Shown here piece by piece: positions 11,944 to 25,354 of a stretch of 64,000 bases of DNA. Origin of the DNA: Orbilia blumenaviensis (taxonomy: Eukaryota; Ascomycota; Orbiliomycetes; Orbiliales; Orbiliaceae); assembly GCA_036872755.1 (NCBI GenBank), contig JAVHNS010000008.1, positions 1,984,001 through 2,048,000 on the forward strand, written 5' to 3'. Each line of letters opens with the position of its first letter. Positions within the stretch are counted from its first letter, which is position 1. Position numbers and translations under genes: made by a program. Under the pieces are notes generated by a model. The model did no database searches, was not told where the DNA came from, and saw only the letters and a list, made by a program, of their open reading frames with translations.

Positions 11944-13583
11944 CTAAGCCATATTGGCAACCTTCAGCGTCGGCTCCGGTTTTGAAACAACCTCATGCAC
12001 AACCGCGCTCGCCGCCTCTTCATCATCTGAATCTACGCCGGCTGGTCGAATCCTCTGCCTCCAACCCATGGCCGTCCGCTCATTGAAGCCTGTCCGAGGA
12101 AAAAAAGCACGTTAGCATCCCTGTCCTTATTCCCTCTTTTCTTTCCGTTTTGCCTTTTTTCTCTCCGAGAACATGGGATGGAATCGAATTAAAAACTTAC
12201 CATAAACATGTGCGTCGACGAAGCCATTGAATACCAAAAGCATCTAGAAGACAGGGAAGTAGTTCCATATTAGCCACAATATATTCTCGGAGCCAACCGT
12301 ACCGAACCCACTCCAACACCCCCCACACACATAAAAAAAAAGAAGAAGAAGAAGAAACATACCTTAGCCAGCCCCTCCACATGGATACTAACCCCCTCGC
12401 CACCCCTCGCCACCTGAATAATCATAACAATTGTGGGGATAGTCCAAAGCACTGCATAAGCCAGCGGGTAAGAGATCATCTGGATCGCAATCTTCCTCAC
12501 TTGCTTCTGCTGCTCGGCTTCCTCATGCGCCCTTTCCGTTGCCGAGTGGATCTGTCCGGCCACAGCGGGGTCGTGAACCGTCATCGTCTGTGGGAACTCG
12601 GTAGCAGATCCGGAGCGGGAGCTGTCTGTGCTGGCGCTGGAGATTTCGTCTGGGTTGATCTTTTCGGATTCCTGGTATATTGTTGGAGAAGCGGCCTGGG
12701 CTTGCGGTGCCCTGTCGACTCCACGTCCGCGGTAGGTCTTTTGGATCTTTGCGCGACGGCGGGCGTGCAGGATCAGGCGGTAGACGGCAATATAGATGAC
12801 CAAACAGGCGAAGATCACGATCCAGCGAGGGATGTAGTTGAAGTACAAGCGAATGTTCCGCGATCCCAGCCAGCAAACTACAAATTTAACCTGCGTTAGC
12901 ATATAATTATACATGCTTATATTCGTAGGGGTTTGTATACTTACATCCACCGACATCCGCATAGTCCCAAAATCCAAATCCAAAGAACGCAGCAATAAGA
13001 GAGATGAGCCACGGGAACACCCAAACGGCCCAAACGTGCTCTCGGGTCCACTTCAAGATCATCGACGGACCGGAGAGCATAAGTAGCGTAATCAGGGCGA
13101 TGGTGATTTGCCATACATCGACTGTAATCATTTATAATTAATCAGGCAACCATTTTCCAAATTGAGTATGAAAAGGAGGGAAATAGAGGCGTACTCTGCG
13201 CGAAGAACAGCTGCATGAGAAACCCACTCGCAGAGCAAAAGTTCCCATTCGACGGCGATGTGACCCCCCTCCCCGTTATCATCGACAGACTCGGGATGAA
13301 GAAGTTTAGAGCGAGCAATAGGTCGCTAACCGCTAGACCCAGTATCAGTTTATGCCTGAAAGAGCGGCATTCTCTTAGGAACTATATGCGCATTTGAAAA
13401 ATATTTCATGTTTTAGTAAGCTTTTCAATTTTTCTCTTAAGATGGCATAGATGGATTTCTAGGTTGAGAACTTACGAAGAAGCCCAGAATCATATATAAC
13501 GACCCCACAATCGATAAAACCGATCCCGCCACTACAACGCCTGCCAGGTGGTGCTGGCTCCATGCGTCACCGAATGGCTGCAT
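11944..13583 (-). CDS. cAMP-receptor-like (class E type) seven-TM GPCR
   Basis: Six exons: 13583-13476, 13381-13195, 13121-12945, 12877-12363, 12243-12201, 12089-11944. Total 1176 nt, 391 aa. Seven hydrophobic segments are visible: LAGVVVAGSVLSIVGSLY, LILGLAVSDLLLALNFF, a third spanning the exon 2/3 junction, VWVFPWLISLIAAFFG, WIVIFACLVIYIAVYRLIL, ISYPLAYAVLWTIPTIVMI and the short final LLVFNGFVDAHVYG. Cys residues in NFCSASG and FCWLG suit the extracellular disulfide. A long Ser/Thr-rich third cytosolic loop (about residues 180-260) is typical of the fungal gprH/CrlA-like group. The tail starts GFNERTAMGW, another family feature. Role expected: nutrient or cAMP-linked sensing at the plasma membrane; the ligand is unknown. 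Confidence 0.88.
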
Positions 13584-16006
13584 TATGACTTATATCTAAA
13601 ACGAATGTGCGGAATACGAGCGGATCCCAAAGACAAAGACAGCTTCAACAGGTTGAAGTCCCCTACGAATTGGAAGAAGAGAATTATATTTCTTCGGTCG
13701 ATAATTAGAGAACTCTCGGGTAGATGTAAGTTCCAGGTAAGGGTCAAGATCAAGCTAATGGACAGCTATCGATATCAAGGAATAGGGATATATATATGAC
13801 AGTGTATGTACGTATGCAACGTAGATCTCTGCGTCAACTAAGCTGCTTTTGAATATATATACTGATAGTAGAAAAAAAAAGAAGAAGCTAATGATACTAC
13901 GAAAGGTCTAGATGTATGGCTCGAAATCCGAAGAGGGGAGGGGAGAGAAGAAGTCGATGATCACTTGCTTGAACGATGAGAGGAGGCATGTTGGATGTGA
14001 GGATCCTTTCCCTGGACTATATACTTGCAGAGAAGTCTGGATTTTGAAGGGCAAAACCGGAAACCGTGACTTTGCATTAGAGGCGCAATTGCTGCTGGGG
14101 GAGAAGAGATGTGTGCACGAGTACGGCCATGTGCTTACAGGTACATGTGAATTAGCCAAAGCTGAAGCGAACCGTTGTGTACCGAGACACTAGTGCCATG
14201 GCGAAAATAGGTACTTGGTACATGAGGGGGGTCAAAAATTATTCAGATGCAGGGACTCCAGCTGCATACAGAGAGGCTGTAACAAAATTGACAATAAAAA
14301 AATTTCAAATAAAAAAAAAATTAGTTATGTTAAGTAAAATAAATGTCAAAAAGGGAAAGATGAAGGAGGTAAGGCCCACCTCCTTTGCCCACACGAGATG
14401 CTAGATGCCGCAAATGTCCAATCGATCAACTGAATCTCGATTCTTTTTGCAACTCTCTCACCAAGGCCAGGGGAAAAGATGTTAACCAGCCACATAGCGT
14501 GCGCTGTTGGGGGCCCCACAAAAGGTGTCATGGCATGCATCTCATTTGATGGCCAAGATGCTGAATGCGGGAGGGAAGGAGATACAGCATGCAGAAGTGA
14601 GAGGCGGATCACGGAGAACCGCTATCGTGCGTATGTATCAAAACCCAGTCAACTCAATTCCCGAGAGATGAAATTTGACTGTTTTGTGTACATTACATTA
14701 TACATACCCGAAGAAGCTGCAGCTGTGGCAGAGAGGGCAGGATGGAGAGACGAAAATCCGCCCGCTGTCTAAGAGCCGAGAAACGGTGTGAGATATCAGG
14801 ATTGACCCACGGACACGGGGACCTTATCCGTCGATGGGGTTGAGTTTGAGACCGAGATGGGGGGGGCGTTCATATCAAGATCGCCATAATGGCGATTACT
14901 CTGAGGTTAGTCTCAACCTTGTTTCGACGGATATGAAGATAGTTGAAGTTGCACTCGCAATTGCCATTGCATTGATTGTACGAGGTGCGTTTGTACTAAA
15001 GCATGTTTAATGGTCGATTGCGCATGGTCTAAAGACCAATTCATATTAGCTGATAGGAGAAGTAGATAGGTATTGGCGATGCCAAGGGCTCGAGATGTGT
15101 AGTTCATGAGAGGGAGAGAAGGAATAGACGATGGAGGCGCCCGTTCGAGGGACGTTGGAAGCACTCAGAGGAGAAGCGTCCGTGCCGATCCCCGGTCACT
15201 GCATGACGCTAGAGGAAATGTGTTGAGTGTCGTTGTCGATCCAGACCGGACCTCAACGCAGGCTGACTCCACATGGGCACCCGAATTCCATGGCAAGGCA
15301 AAGGGCCGCCCAAAACAGGCGAGCGGAACATATCCCGTCGCCATGCCTCACAACATCTCTCCTCTCCGCCTCCTCCACCACCGCTAAGTACCACTAAACA
15401 GCTCCAACAGCTCCTGCTCTGTCTAGCTACTTAGTTCTTAGCATCGACCCAGTTGCTGGCCAACCGGGAGAGCTGTTACAGGGCTACGCAGACGCTACGG
15501 AGTAACCACCAGCTAGCCAGTATACCAGCCAACACGTTACGTTAACCTGTCCCAGTTACGGTTACTTGTCCATGTCCACTCCGCTGCAGCTTCCCCAGCC
15601 AAGTCCGCGATCTGGCGCTGTTGACCTGCCTTCCGTCGCTTAAACCATTTCATCATCATCGCCATCGCCATCACATCTCCGGCATTCTCCACATCTATCT
15701 GTCCATACATACCTACATACATACATCCTCCATACAGCAACTCTATCGACGGTGTTTCCTAGCTGTATAGCTTACTCCCCTGTACCATCTACCAAAGATA
15801 TATCTGCCAAAAAAAAAAAAGATCTAGACCGTCCACCCCACGCCCCTTACATAAACTTATACCCACACCGATTACATTTACGTTGCATACATCCCAGTTC
15901 CATCTATAGATCTGGTCATAATAAAGGGCGAAAGAGAAGCTAGAAAATAAAGAAGAGAAAGATAGAGAAAGGAAAGAAGGAAAGAGGAGGGAAAAAAAAG
16001 CAAAAT
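13584..16006. other. Gene-poor intergenic, about 2.4 kb
   Basis: The left end is the GPCR promoter; the right end is the 5' flank of the small membrane protein, with CATAC repeats near 15705-15728 and an A run at 15809-15820. No frame in between resembles a known protein and none continues across plausible splice sites. Confidence 0.5.
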
Positions 16007-16765
16007 ATGTCACGGATGCCCAGTTTCCTCCTCCACCTCTTCCTGGGCTTCAGCCTTTTTCTTATCCTCTCCGCCGCTGCCGACCCCCTCTCTTACTGCA
16101 AATGCACCTGTGGCTCCTCGTCCATAATCATCCCGTTGGATCATGACGACCCGAAAGCCCTGACCTGCCTTGACTGCAACAGGAGCTTTTGCCGAAGCTC
16201 TAACATTAACATTTGCGATGGGAAAAAGGAGGATGAAATCTCCACCAGTTGCTTCCGTAAGACATCATCATCGTATTCTCCTTTCCCCTTAGCTCTCTCC
16301 TTCACCCACGTTTTTCTTCGTCATTTCACAATTTCTATCTTTTGGTTGTGAACGCCACAAGATTTTCTGGAAATTGTACCTCCCGGAAGTGGGAATATAA
16401 CCGTTCACTTCTGGAAAACGTGTTGACACAGAAAGAATAAATTGGGGAAGGAAAAAAAAAAAAAAGAAGATTATAATAATGATGATAATTATTGAAAACA
16501 AGGCTGATAATTAAATTCATCGTGGTGCAGAACGTGACTCCGTCAAAGACCAAGCCGTCGTGCTGATATTCATTACGGCTACCGGAATGCTGCTGCTGTA
16601 CGCTGCCGTGCGGCCGTGGTTAGCAAAGTGGTTTGTATGTTGAATGATGCATCCCATATCACATTTCCAATCTCTCAATTAAGTAAATGTGATGGTTACT
16701 AACTTGATGCGTCCGAATTCACATAGAACCCTCAATCTCGATACGAGGAGCTGCCTGGTCGGTGA
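16007..16765 (+). CDS. Small Cys-rich single-pass membrane protein, fungal conserved
   Basis: Three exons, 16007-16256, 16531-16634 and 16727-16765, total 393 nt, 130 aa. An N-terminal signal peptide (LLHLFLGFSLFLILSAAA) leads to a lumenal domain with eight Cys: YCKCTCGSSSIIIPL, LTCLDCNRSFC, NICDGKK and ISTSCF. Then QRDSVKDQ and a hydrophobic segment AVVLIFITATGMLLLYAAV, ending in a short basic and acidic tail RYEELPGR. The order CKCTC...C..CNRSFC...C...CFQRDS...TM matches a conserved uncharacterised ascomycete family as I remember it. Donors are GTAAGA and GTATGT; both junctions keep frame. Function unknown; probably an endomembrane or plasma-membrane protein. Confidence 0.75.
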
Positions 16766-16844
16766 GGAGGTTATCTTATGTTATTTTGAAGTAAATTTTA
16801 TCACTATTATCAGTCTCAGCACACCATTCTAGCCCAGCTTTTGT

Positions 16845-16875
<31 letters not shown>

Positions 16876-18020
16876 GTAGCACACGGGATAAAAAATTTTT
16901 TTTATATACATAAACCAAGGGAAATTGTCGAGGGAAGGTATTACCGGCAAGTCTCCTTTTTTTTATAGATCCCGTTTTGATATGGATGCTTTTTTTTTTT
17001 GGGGCGGGTCTTATCACCCTTGGATCTTTGGTACGCCTTGGCGCAGAAATGCTTACCTACAACATAAATCGTATATGTACAATTGGTTTTTTTGGAAGAA
17101 GCTGAAGGAGTTTGAATATCAAGGTTGTCGGCAAGAGCGGTAACCAGAACAGGAAGAGGTGAAAACAAGAGTATTGTAAAAAAGGATCTTGTCCTCCATA
17201 CCCTCCTATTCCTCGGGAATAATTGCCCACCCATTGCATTGGTGGATGTAGCTTTAGCTTTAGCTTAGAGTCTTACTTAGCGTTAGCGTGTGAATAGCTA
17301 ATGCTAACCAGCTAGTAGCTGGGGGTCAGACTTTAAGATGTTATCGCATAAAAAACCAGGGTCTCAGATAATAAGTATCTACTAATATAGGTCTCCTGGA
17401 TCGATCGATCGAGTGTGGCTAGTCGGATCTTTGAGATCCCCTCCCGTTTTGATACGGTGGATTCTGTTAGGAGATATTGGCCACACACATATATACATGT
17501 TGCAATTACAGTCCCAAGTAAGTAGGTGGACAGAAGTATAGGGCATATACATCACATATCCGATATCTATCCGCAGTAATTGCTTTGGAAACGAGCTAGT
17601 TGGGACTAGCACTTCTGCCACAGCCTTCAGCTGTGACTATAGAACCGTTTTCAACCGTTTCCTTGCTTTCTTGTTTTTGTTATTGTTTTTTTCTCTTTTC
17701 TTTTCTTTTGAGTATATCTATAACTATCGCGAAGGAAATAGTACCCATTGCCCCCCTTGTATGCCCTGTATGCCCTGCTGTAGATTGGTGGGCTAGCTCT
17801 ATGTCTTGCATATATATATTCTTAATACACCTGCCCGATTGAGAGCTCAAAGCTTCTCCACCTGTAAATTCCTGATTTTTACAAGAACCTCCCAGACAAG
17901 ATCCTGCACGACAAAAAATTGCAAGATGATTACATGTGCATATATACTGCCATCGAGCAGGCAAAAACCCTCAAGGTTAGGCAGAAACCAAAAGGGAAGT
18001 GGAAACAAAAAGAAGCCTTC
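16766..18020. other. Intergenic with 26-nt poly-T
   Basis: No coding frame is supported. A homopolymer of 26 T occupies 16850-16875 and further T-rich stretches follow (16890-16905, 16990-17000). The right part is the 3' flank of the CDK11 gene. Confidence 0.55.
16850..16875. repeat. Poly-T tract, 26 nt
   Basis: Uninterrupted homopolymer in the 3' flank of the small Cys-rich membrane protein gene; length is prone to sequencing error. Confidence 0.8.
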
Positions 18021-19730
18021 CTAATGCACCTTCAGGGAAAACCCGCCACCGACCTCTTCCTCATCCAGCCCGGCAAACAGCCCACTCCTACCTGCCAGCC
18101 CGACCTCCCCGAACAATTGCGGCGCGTCGCCTCTCATCGGCGCCGAGGGGCTGTTGAGCCGTCTCCGCTTCTCCTGCCCGGCCTTGGAGGGGAACGTGGG
18201 GAACATGGCCTCGGATTTGGGTTTTGGGTCGTCTCGGAAGTAAGGGTGTTTGAGCGCCTCTTCGGCTGTGATTCGTTTCGAGGGGTCTAGTGATAACAGT
18301 GAAGATAGTAGGGAGACACCGTTGGTTGTCAACAGCGGGAATTTGGAACGGAGCAGGTGACCGGTCCTAATCACATCATCGTAATCGACATTCGTTAGTA
18401 TATTATAGAATAGTAGTATAAGAAAGTGAAATTGGAAGTGCAAATGGATGGGACATACGTCTGCTTCGTCCTTGGGAATCGCAGGCTCTTTGAATTGGGA
18501 AGCCGCCTCCAACCCGGCCACTCCTCGTCGGTGGGCACACCCATCAGCTCAAATATCTTTGACAACTGATCGATCTCGCTCTTGCCCTGGAACAGCGGCT
18601 CCTTTAGGATCAACTCGGCGAATATACAGCCAATACTCCATACATCGATCGCGGTTCCATACTTCTGCGCGCCCAGTAACAGCTCAGGACTGCGGTACCA
18701 CAGCGTAACCACCAGTTGTGTCAGTGGCAGACATGGGTCGCCGAAGTACCGCGCCAGGCCAAAATCTGCGACTTTAATCTGCCCTCTGTTGTTCATTAGC
18801 AAATTGGAGGTTTTGAGATCGCGGTGCATGATCCAGTTCGTGTGCATGGTGGCGGTGGCGGATAGTAGCTGAATCATAAGTGTTTTGACTTCAGACTGCA
18901 AGAACGGCTCGGGCATGTCGTCGAGGAGGGTTTTGAGGTCGTGTTCGATGAAGTCCATGACTATGTATACCCTGGCTGGTATTAGTAACTATTCCCACCA
19001 TTTCATCATAGACATGCAAAACGTAGAAAGGAGTCGACGAGTAGGTAAATAGAGTAGAGTAGTATAGGTGGGAGGATACGCACTGGTTGAGCTGTTCACC
19101 GACAACCACTTCCCGTAAATTCACAACATTCGCATGCCGTGCCGCCATCAATGTCTGAATCTCCCTAAGACTGGTAATGGGAAAGCCGTCCGTCTCGCCC
19201 TCCAGTTTTAGCTTCTTCAACGCTACGACCTCCCCACTGGCAAGATGCCGCGCCCGTGATACTATTCCGTACGACCCTTCCTCGATACGGTTCAATGGCT
19301 CGTAATCGTCTACTGAATTGCAAGGTTTTATCTCCGGTGCAGGGAAGCGTAGAAGCCGTGATTCACCCGCGTCCTTTTCTTGTGCTGTTGTAGCCGACGA
19401 TGCGTGCTGCCGTCGCTTCTTCGCTGCTGCTACGTCGTCATTATTGGTATTATCGCCATCATCCGGTTCTGCTGAGACTTTCCGTCGCTTTGAGGGTGGT
19501 TCGTCGGATATAGTCAGCGAGTTCTGCGCGTGTCTTCCTTCGTCTTCGTGGTGTTCTTCCTCGTGTCGTCGACGTGCAGCAGCGGCGGCAGCGGCTTGCT
19601 CTTCGGCCTTCCTGGCCTTCTCGAGCTTGGCTGCCTTCTTAGCCTCCTTCTCTGCTTTTCTGCGGGCAGCCTCGGCGGCGTCTTCAGCGGCGTCTTCGTT
19701 ATCCCACCGGGATTTGTGCTTCGATGACAT
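18021..19730 (-). CDS. CDK11: PITSLRE cyclin-dependent kinase (CDK11 homologue)
   Basis: Exons 19730-19084, 18971-18459 and 18366-18021 sum to 1506 nt, 501 aa. The N-terminus (1-125) is charged and disordered, with an Ala/Lys/Glu coiled region and the nuclear-type basic stretch PPSKRRK. The kinase domain starts near residue 142: glycine loop [16 protein letters not shown] with the catalytic Lys, the name-giving helix PITSLRE at 184-190, catalytic loop [14 protein letters not shown] in [10 protein letters not shown], and activation segment [14 protein letters not shown]. The last exon has [11 protein letters not shown] and ends GGGFSLKVH, typical of the group. CDK11 kinases act with cyclin L in transcription and splicing. 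A Met 10 codons upstream (19760) is possible; MSSKHKSRW fits homologues better. Confidence 0.93.
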
Positions 19731-19760
19731 TGTTTCTTTAGATCGTGTCGTGGTCGTCAA

Positions 19761-20080
19761 TCAAGGAGCATGACCAGACCAGGGACGAGAGTTAGAGAGA
19801 GAGAATGAATGGGGTCGGCCTGGCCTAAGCGAAACAGGCCCGAACTGAAACCCAACCCGAATCGAAGTCCAGTCCAACACAGAAAAGAAAAATTCCAACT
19901 GCTCTCGTTCTTCAAACATCTCGACGTCGTTGTAATATCCTATCACGAAAGCCCCATTCTGAGATAGTCGCTGGGATAATAAAAGAAAGAAAAAAGGAGG
20001 AGGAAGACAATGCATTCGATATAGCTTTTGTCAATTACCTATAAATCCATCGAACCGGATCGAATCGAATCAATTGAACG
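19761..20080. promoter_or_regulatory. Divergent promoter between CDK11 and mL50-like gene
   Basis: About 0.3 kb separates two divergently transcribed housekeeping genes. No TATA box is obvious; the region is rich in GAA/GAT motifs near 20050-20075. It must hold both promoters. Confidence 0.5.
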
Positions 20081-21519
20081 ATGAAGCCAACGACCCGCCT
20101 CTCCCGCGTCCTCCCCTCCTCAACCCCCCTCCATGCCGCCAAATTTACCTCCCACCAACAGCGTCTAATAATACCGACAATACCAACAAGAAGAGCCAAT
20201 TTAGTCCGCTGTATCCACTCCACTACTCCAGCCCGTAAAGACGATAAGAGCGACAGCAGCCTCACAAACCCGCAACAATGGCGAAAAGCAATCTGGGGTG
20301 AAGCCGGCCCCGCAGACCCTTACAAAGAACTTACCCCGGAAGAACGTGAGAAGCGGGAGATCCAGCGCCTCGAAGAGCAGGAGTTTGAGCGGAGGAAGAA
20401 GAAAGAGGCACTTACTGAAGCTGAAGCTGAGAAGTTGAAGGCTGAAAGAGAGGCTGCGTATGCTCCTGATGTGGATGCGAGGGATATGATGGTCGTTGGC
20501 ACCCGTGGGGCGTTCATGAAGAAGAAATGGGATCCACAGCATCGGATTTGGCGGTATAGCACACCCCCGGTTTATCCATATATTAAGATATATATCTATC
20601 TAGAAATTATGGCTAACGGAGCATATGTTTTGATATAGATTCCTGCTCACCCGCCTCCAGACACCGGAGGAAATCACAACCGCTGTCCGCCGTGCTGTCG
20701 TCGAAACCTACTCACTCGCTATCGCCAAGTCCAAACCTGCGCAGGCCTGTGTGACCTACAAGGGACCCGAGTACCTTACCGAAAAGGTTAGAATCACGAA
20801 GACAGAAGACGGAAAGGACTACAAGTTCGACTTTAGGTCGGAGGATATAGCGAGACGAATCCAGGAGTATGCGGTACTGAAGAAGCAGCCGTTGAAATCG
20901 GATCTAGAGCTGGTGGAGGGTGTGGAAAAAGCAGAGGGTGACGACTGGAAGAGCATGACCCTCGGTGGGGCCGGCCTGAAGTTTGCCGTAAGTCTACCTA
21001 TCTATATATGCATTGATACCTGGTCCGCGTGGAAATTAAATGAACTAATTGAGGAATGCAAATGATATACAGGTCTTGAAAAGGAGCATGCAGCTAACGG
21101 GAATCCCACTCACGGACCCAGTAATGCACGCTATCTCTACGCCTGGCCAACTAGTGAAGCAGTTCCACCGTATCCTTGCGCAGGGAACAACCACCCGCCT
21201 CGCCCCAGCACTCGCCTCAGATCAAGAACTCCTCGAAAACGCCAACGTCGCAGTTCATCAGCACCAGATCAAGTTCACAGACAAAGAACGGGCTATTGGT
21301 CGTATGGAGACGATTCCTATCATGATGGCTGGTAGAGCAAAGAAGGAAGGTGAAATTGTGGGCAGAGGCAAGGTTTCGAAATCTGGTAGGAAACTGGTGT
21401 CGAAGAGTATGCTCAAGCTGAGACTGAGGAAGATCAAGGGATGGGGTGTCAACGGTATTGATAAGGAGTCGAGGGCGTCTGAGACAACGACACCAGCGTT
21501 GGCTGAGCTTCAGCCGTAA
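20081..21519 (+). CDS. Mitochondrial large-subunit ribosomal protein, mL50-like
   Basis: Exons 20081-20553, 20639-20987 and 21073-21519 total 1269 nt, 422 aa. The N-terminus is Arg/Ser/Thr-rich with no acids for about 40 residues and has CIHSTTPARKD, a typical mitochondrial presequence with its processing zone. A Glu/Lys-rich helix (about 85-125) follows, then FLLTRLQTPEEITTAVRRAV and GPEYLTEKVRITK, which I associate with the fungal L50/39S ribosomal family (yeast MRPL13). The C-terminus is very basic (KSGRKLVSKSMLKLRLRKIK), fitting rRNA contact. Junctions W-R-F-L and K-F-A-V-L keep frame. Naming as mL50 is from memory of the family; mitoribosomal role is moderately sure. Confidence 0.65.
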
Positions 21520-22006
21520 ATACCTTTTCTACGAGGAGCTGGGTAGTAGTGGTGGTTTGTGTATGTAAATACTTCTTGTAGATATTATAGAGCCCCTTTC
21601 TGTGTATAATATCGTTGAGACACCTTATTTTCCTTTTTTGGGGAAAATATTCTATGAAGATATGGCAATATGGGTGTTTTTCTCAAAAACCTGCGAGGTG
21701 GTAATTCTATTTCTTGCAGCTATCAATATTAGTACATCTTGACATGATGATAGATAAATAGATAGGTGGTGATGAACCTCCTCCATCAAGACCGCAAACT
21801 TGTTTGATCGGATAGCTATCAGAGAGGAGATATGGGAGTGGCAGTAGTACGTAGTAGGTATCAAACCGGTAAAAAAAAAAAAGTCTAAAAAAATCAAACC
21901 GATAACTGGCCCCCCTGCAGTTGAAGCAGCCAGTTTTCCAAGATACTATCCCGTAAAAAAAAAAAAAAATCAAATTATATTAAATGTTGAGTATGGCTTG
22001 TTACGT
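21520..22006. other. Convergent 3' intergenic region
   Basis: About 0.5 kb between the ends of two converging genes. It has two A runs (21871-21882, 21956-21969) and no supportable frame. Confidence 0.5.
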
Positions 22007-23284
<1,278 letters not shown>

Positions 23285-23381
23285 AATCAACAGCGAAAAA
23301 AAAAAAAAAAAAAAAGCACAGTAGATAGAGCTACAGACAAATAATAAAAGGAAAAGGGATTAGATGTATGTATATAATTAC

Positions 23382-23430
23382 CTCTGACGTCTTCGGACTC
23401 CTCGAGTCCCGAGTTCCACAAGGAAGGCAT
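23382..23430 (-). other. Possible alternative 5' exon or upstream frame of DAHP synthase
   Basis: ATG at 23430 opens MPSLWNSGLEESEDVR, followed by a GTAATT donor. The ending EDVR is where Aro4-type enzymes have it just before GYDPL. The segment to the next exon contains a 20-nt homopolymer (23296-23315) and the only AG near it gives the wrong phase, so joining is unproved. Confidence 0.35.
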
Positions 23431-24887
23431 ATTTTTTTTTTATGATAATTGGTGTTTTGACCAACAGTTACACTATCTTTTTGTTACGAGAACGACAGGC
23501 GGGCGGATTGATGATAAGACGAGAAGAAAGCGAGTAGAAAAGAGAAGAAGAATGAGAAGGAGCGAGAGATATTAAAAAGGGTTTAATATAGCCGGAATAG
23601 CTAGCTATATAGGCGGTATATTAGAGTGGAGAAACTCGAAGAGGCAGTCGATGAAGGGATATAGAATAGAACAGAAAGAAGAGAGGTTGGAGGTTTGGTT
23701 TGGCTTGGTTTGGTTTGTGGGACGTTTGTCTTTTCGTCGGCGAGAATTTGGTTTCAGTCGGGACTCCAATCCAATCCAATGCAGAAAAAGCTGCAGAGTT
23801 TTAAGGGCCGGTCAGTTTAATTGGCCAATCACCGTGCTTGTATATCCTGCTGTACCTGATGGTACTCCGTGGCACCGTGCGGTTAAGTACTTGGGTAAGA
23901 GATAGTAATAGTGAGGTACTTGTGGATTTTGTATATGCTGTAGATGTGTATAAGTACCTACCTACTTTTACGTATACGTGGGTGATAGCTACCTGGGTAT
24001 ATCAGGAGGGTATCTCAGATAACAAAAGGAGAACGACAAGTATAAAACAGTGAAGGATCAATTGGATTCGATTCAATTCAATTGCCAATTGCCAATTGAT
24101 TAGTAGACCAGTCAATGATGACTCCTTCCCACGTGTATACTATATACTATTCTATATCAGACTATACCCATATGTACTTACTATACCATACCCATGCTAT
24201 AGTTATGTACCCCCCCGATGTCCGGAGCAATCGAATTCATCTGATCATTGAAATCTCTTTTTTGTCGGGCCTGTCGAGCCGGCCAGTCCTCCGAGTCAGA
24301 CCCCAGTCTCTCTTTGCCAAGATGTGTCACCATTGGCCCGGTCTCGTCTCTTCTGTTTTGGGATCGATGGTGGGCAACGCATCCACCGGCCTTGGCAACA
24401 CATTCTCTTTTAGGCAATCCGCCCTTGTCAAACTCCCGATTGGCTGAAGGTCACATGATATTGGCTTCTTAACTGGGGTATCTGTTGCATTTTGCACGCT
24501 CAAATTGCGTTGTCGACGGCTCTCCCTGTAATCTAGATAGTGCTCCTCCCCTCATGCTTCACGATAGTGCCGAGACTAGTCTCAAGACAGGACTATTTGA
24601 GCCCTTCATATGCATTTTCTTCCATTCATCTTTCCTCTTTCCTTCTCCTTCCTTCCTCATCCTTCAATCTCCGTCGCAGGGGTCGTATGTGGGGGGCCAC
24701 ATTCTTCCTTCCGCACACGTAAGTTCCTTCTTCCTCCCACCACCCCCTCTTATTATCATTAACTTCTCTTTTCCATCACTTTCCCTTCACAAAAGATACA
24801 GGCCCTAATATCCTATAAATATGTATAGTATTTCTGCTTTCCCTTCCTCCTCTTCTCCCTACTTCCCGTCTCATAGTAAGCATCACC
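23431..24887. other. Intergenic, DAHP synthase promoter and pyrimidine-rich flank
   Basis: About 1.4 kb without a supportable gene. Near 24055-24105 lie clustered copies of CAATTG/CCAATT. From 24630 to 24870 the plus strand is strongly CT-rich, as in fungal core promoters, and leads to the small gene at 24888. Confidence 0.5.
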
Positions 24888-25101
24888 ATGTGGGGCGGGG
24901 GAAACAGGGGTCCATTTTTAAATCTGCAACGAGATAGCAAGTCTCTCCGCCAGGAGGAATTGGATTCTAACCGAAGAATCTATATGGTAAGCTACCAAGC
25001 CCCTATCCGACCATTACTTTGTGATAATAACAAAGACTAACTTTTGTTCCCTGCGCAAGGCTCGTGTTGCCCTTGTTGTGAGGAGGGATGGGCCCAGGTG
25101 A
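24888..25101 (+). CDS. Possible small two-exon gene, 46 aa
   Basis: ATG at 24888 has a good context (CACCATG) and follows a CT-rich promoter-like tract. Exon 1 24888-24986 (33 codons, MWGGGNRGPFLNLQRD...) ends at a GTAAGC donor. The intron has a perfect CTAAC branch site at 25037-25041 and an AAG acceptor at 25059. Exon 2 25060-25101 reads ARVALVVRRDGPR and stops inside a GATA hairpin. The encoded protein is unlike anything I know. The strong splice signals are the main support; it could also be the 5' part of a non-coding transcript. Confidence 0.3.
25017..25035 (+). promoter_or_regulatory. Hairpin with GATAATA loop
   Basis: Arms CTTTGT (25017-25022) and ACAAAG (25030-25035) are perfectly complementary around GATAATA. 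It lies in the intron of the possible small gene and resembles the two larger GATA hairpins downstream. Confidence 0.35.
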
Positions 25102-25114
25102 TAACACCTTGGGC
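25092..25114 (+). repeat. GATA hairpin copy 1
   Basis: Left arm GCCCAGGTG, loop ATAA, right arm CACCTTGGGC: nine base pairs with one unpaired T. TGATAA inside it fits the fungal GATA-factor consensus. A second copy lies at 25332-25354. Confidence 0.5.
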
Positions 25115-25331
25115 TTGGTCTCGTTGCTTGGGCTCCCTAATAACCCCTCCTCCTTCACCATGTGGCTGGGTCCCCCTCGGGGTAACCAAGAAGCTCGCCC
25201 CCCTCAGAATACCTCTTGGGAGTGTTAGGCCCCTAGGGGAAACCCGGGGGCCCACACTCTTACCGCTCGCTCCACACTCACGAGTCGGCCCCTCCGCTCT
25301 TGTTCCTCCTGCAGCTGCTTCTAGGGGTTTG

Positions 25332-25354
25332 GCCCGGGTGATAACACCTCGGGC
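25332..25354 (+). repeat. GATA hairpin copy 2
   Basis: Left arm GCCCGGGTG, loop ATAA, right arm CACCTCGGGC. Compared with copy 1 the A paired with T has become G paired with C, so both arms changed together. The surroundings are GC-rich and not otherwise repeated. Confidence 0.5.

Noticed and set aside
12381..12899. 172-codon plus-strand frame
   Set aside because: Antisense to exon 4 of the GPCR, whose membrane segments and splice junctions are clear.
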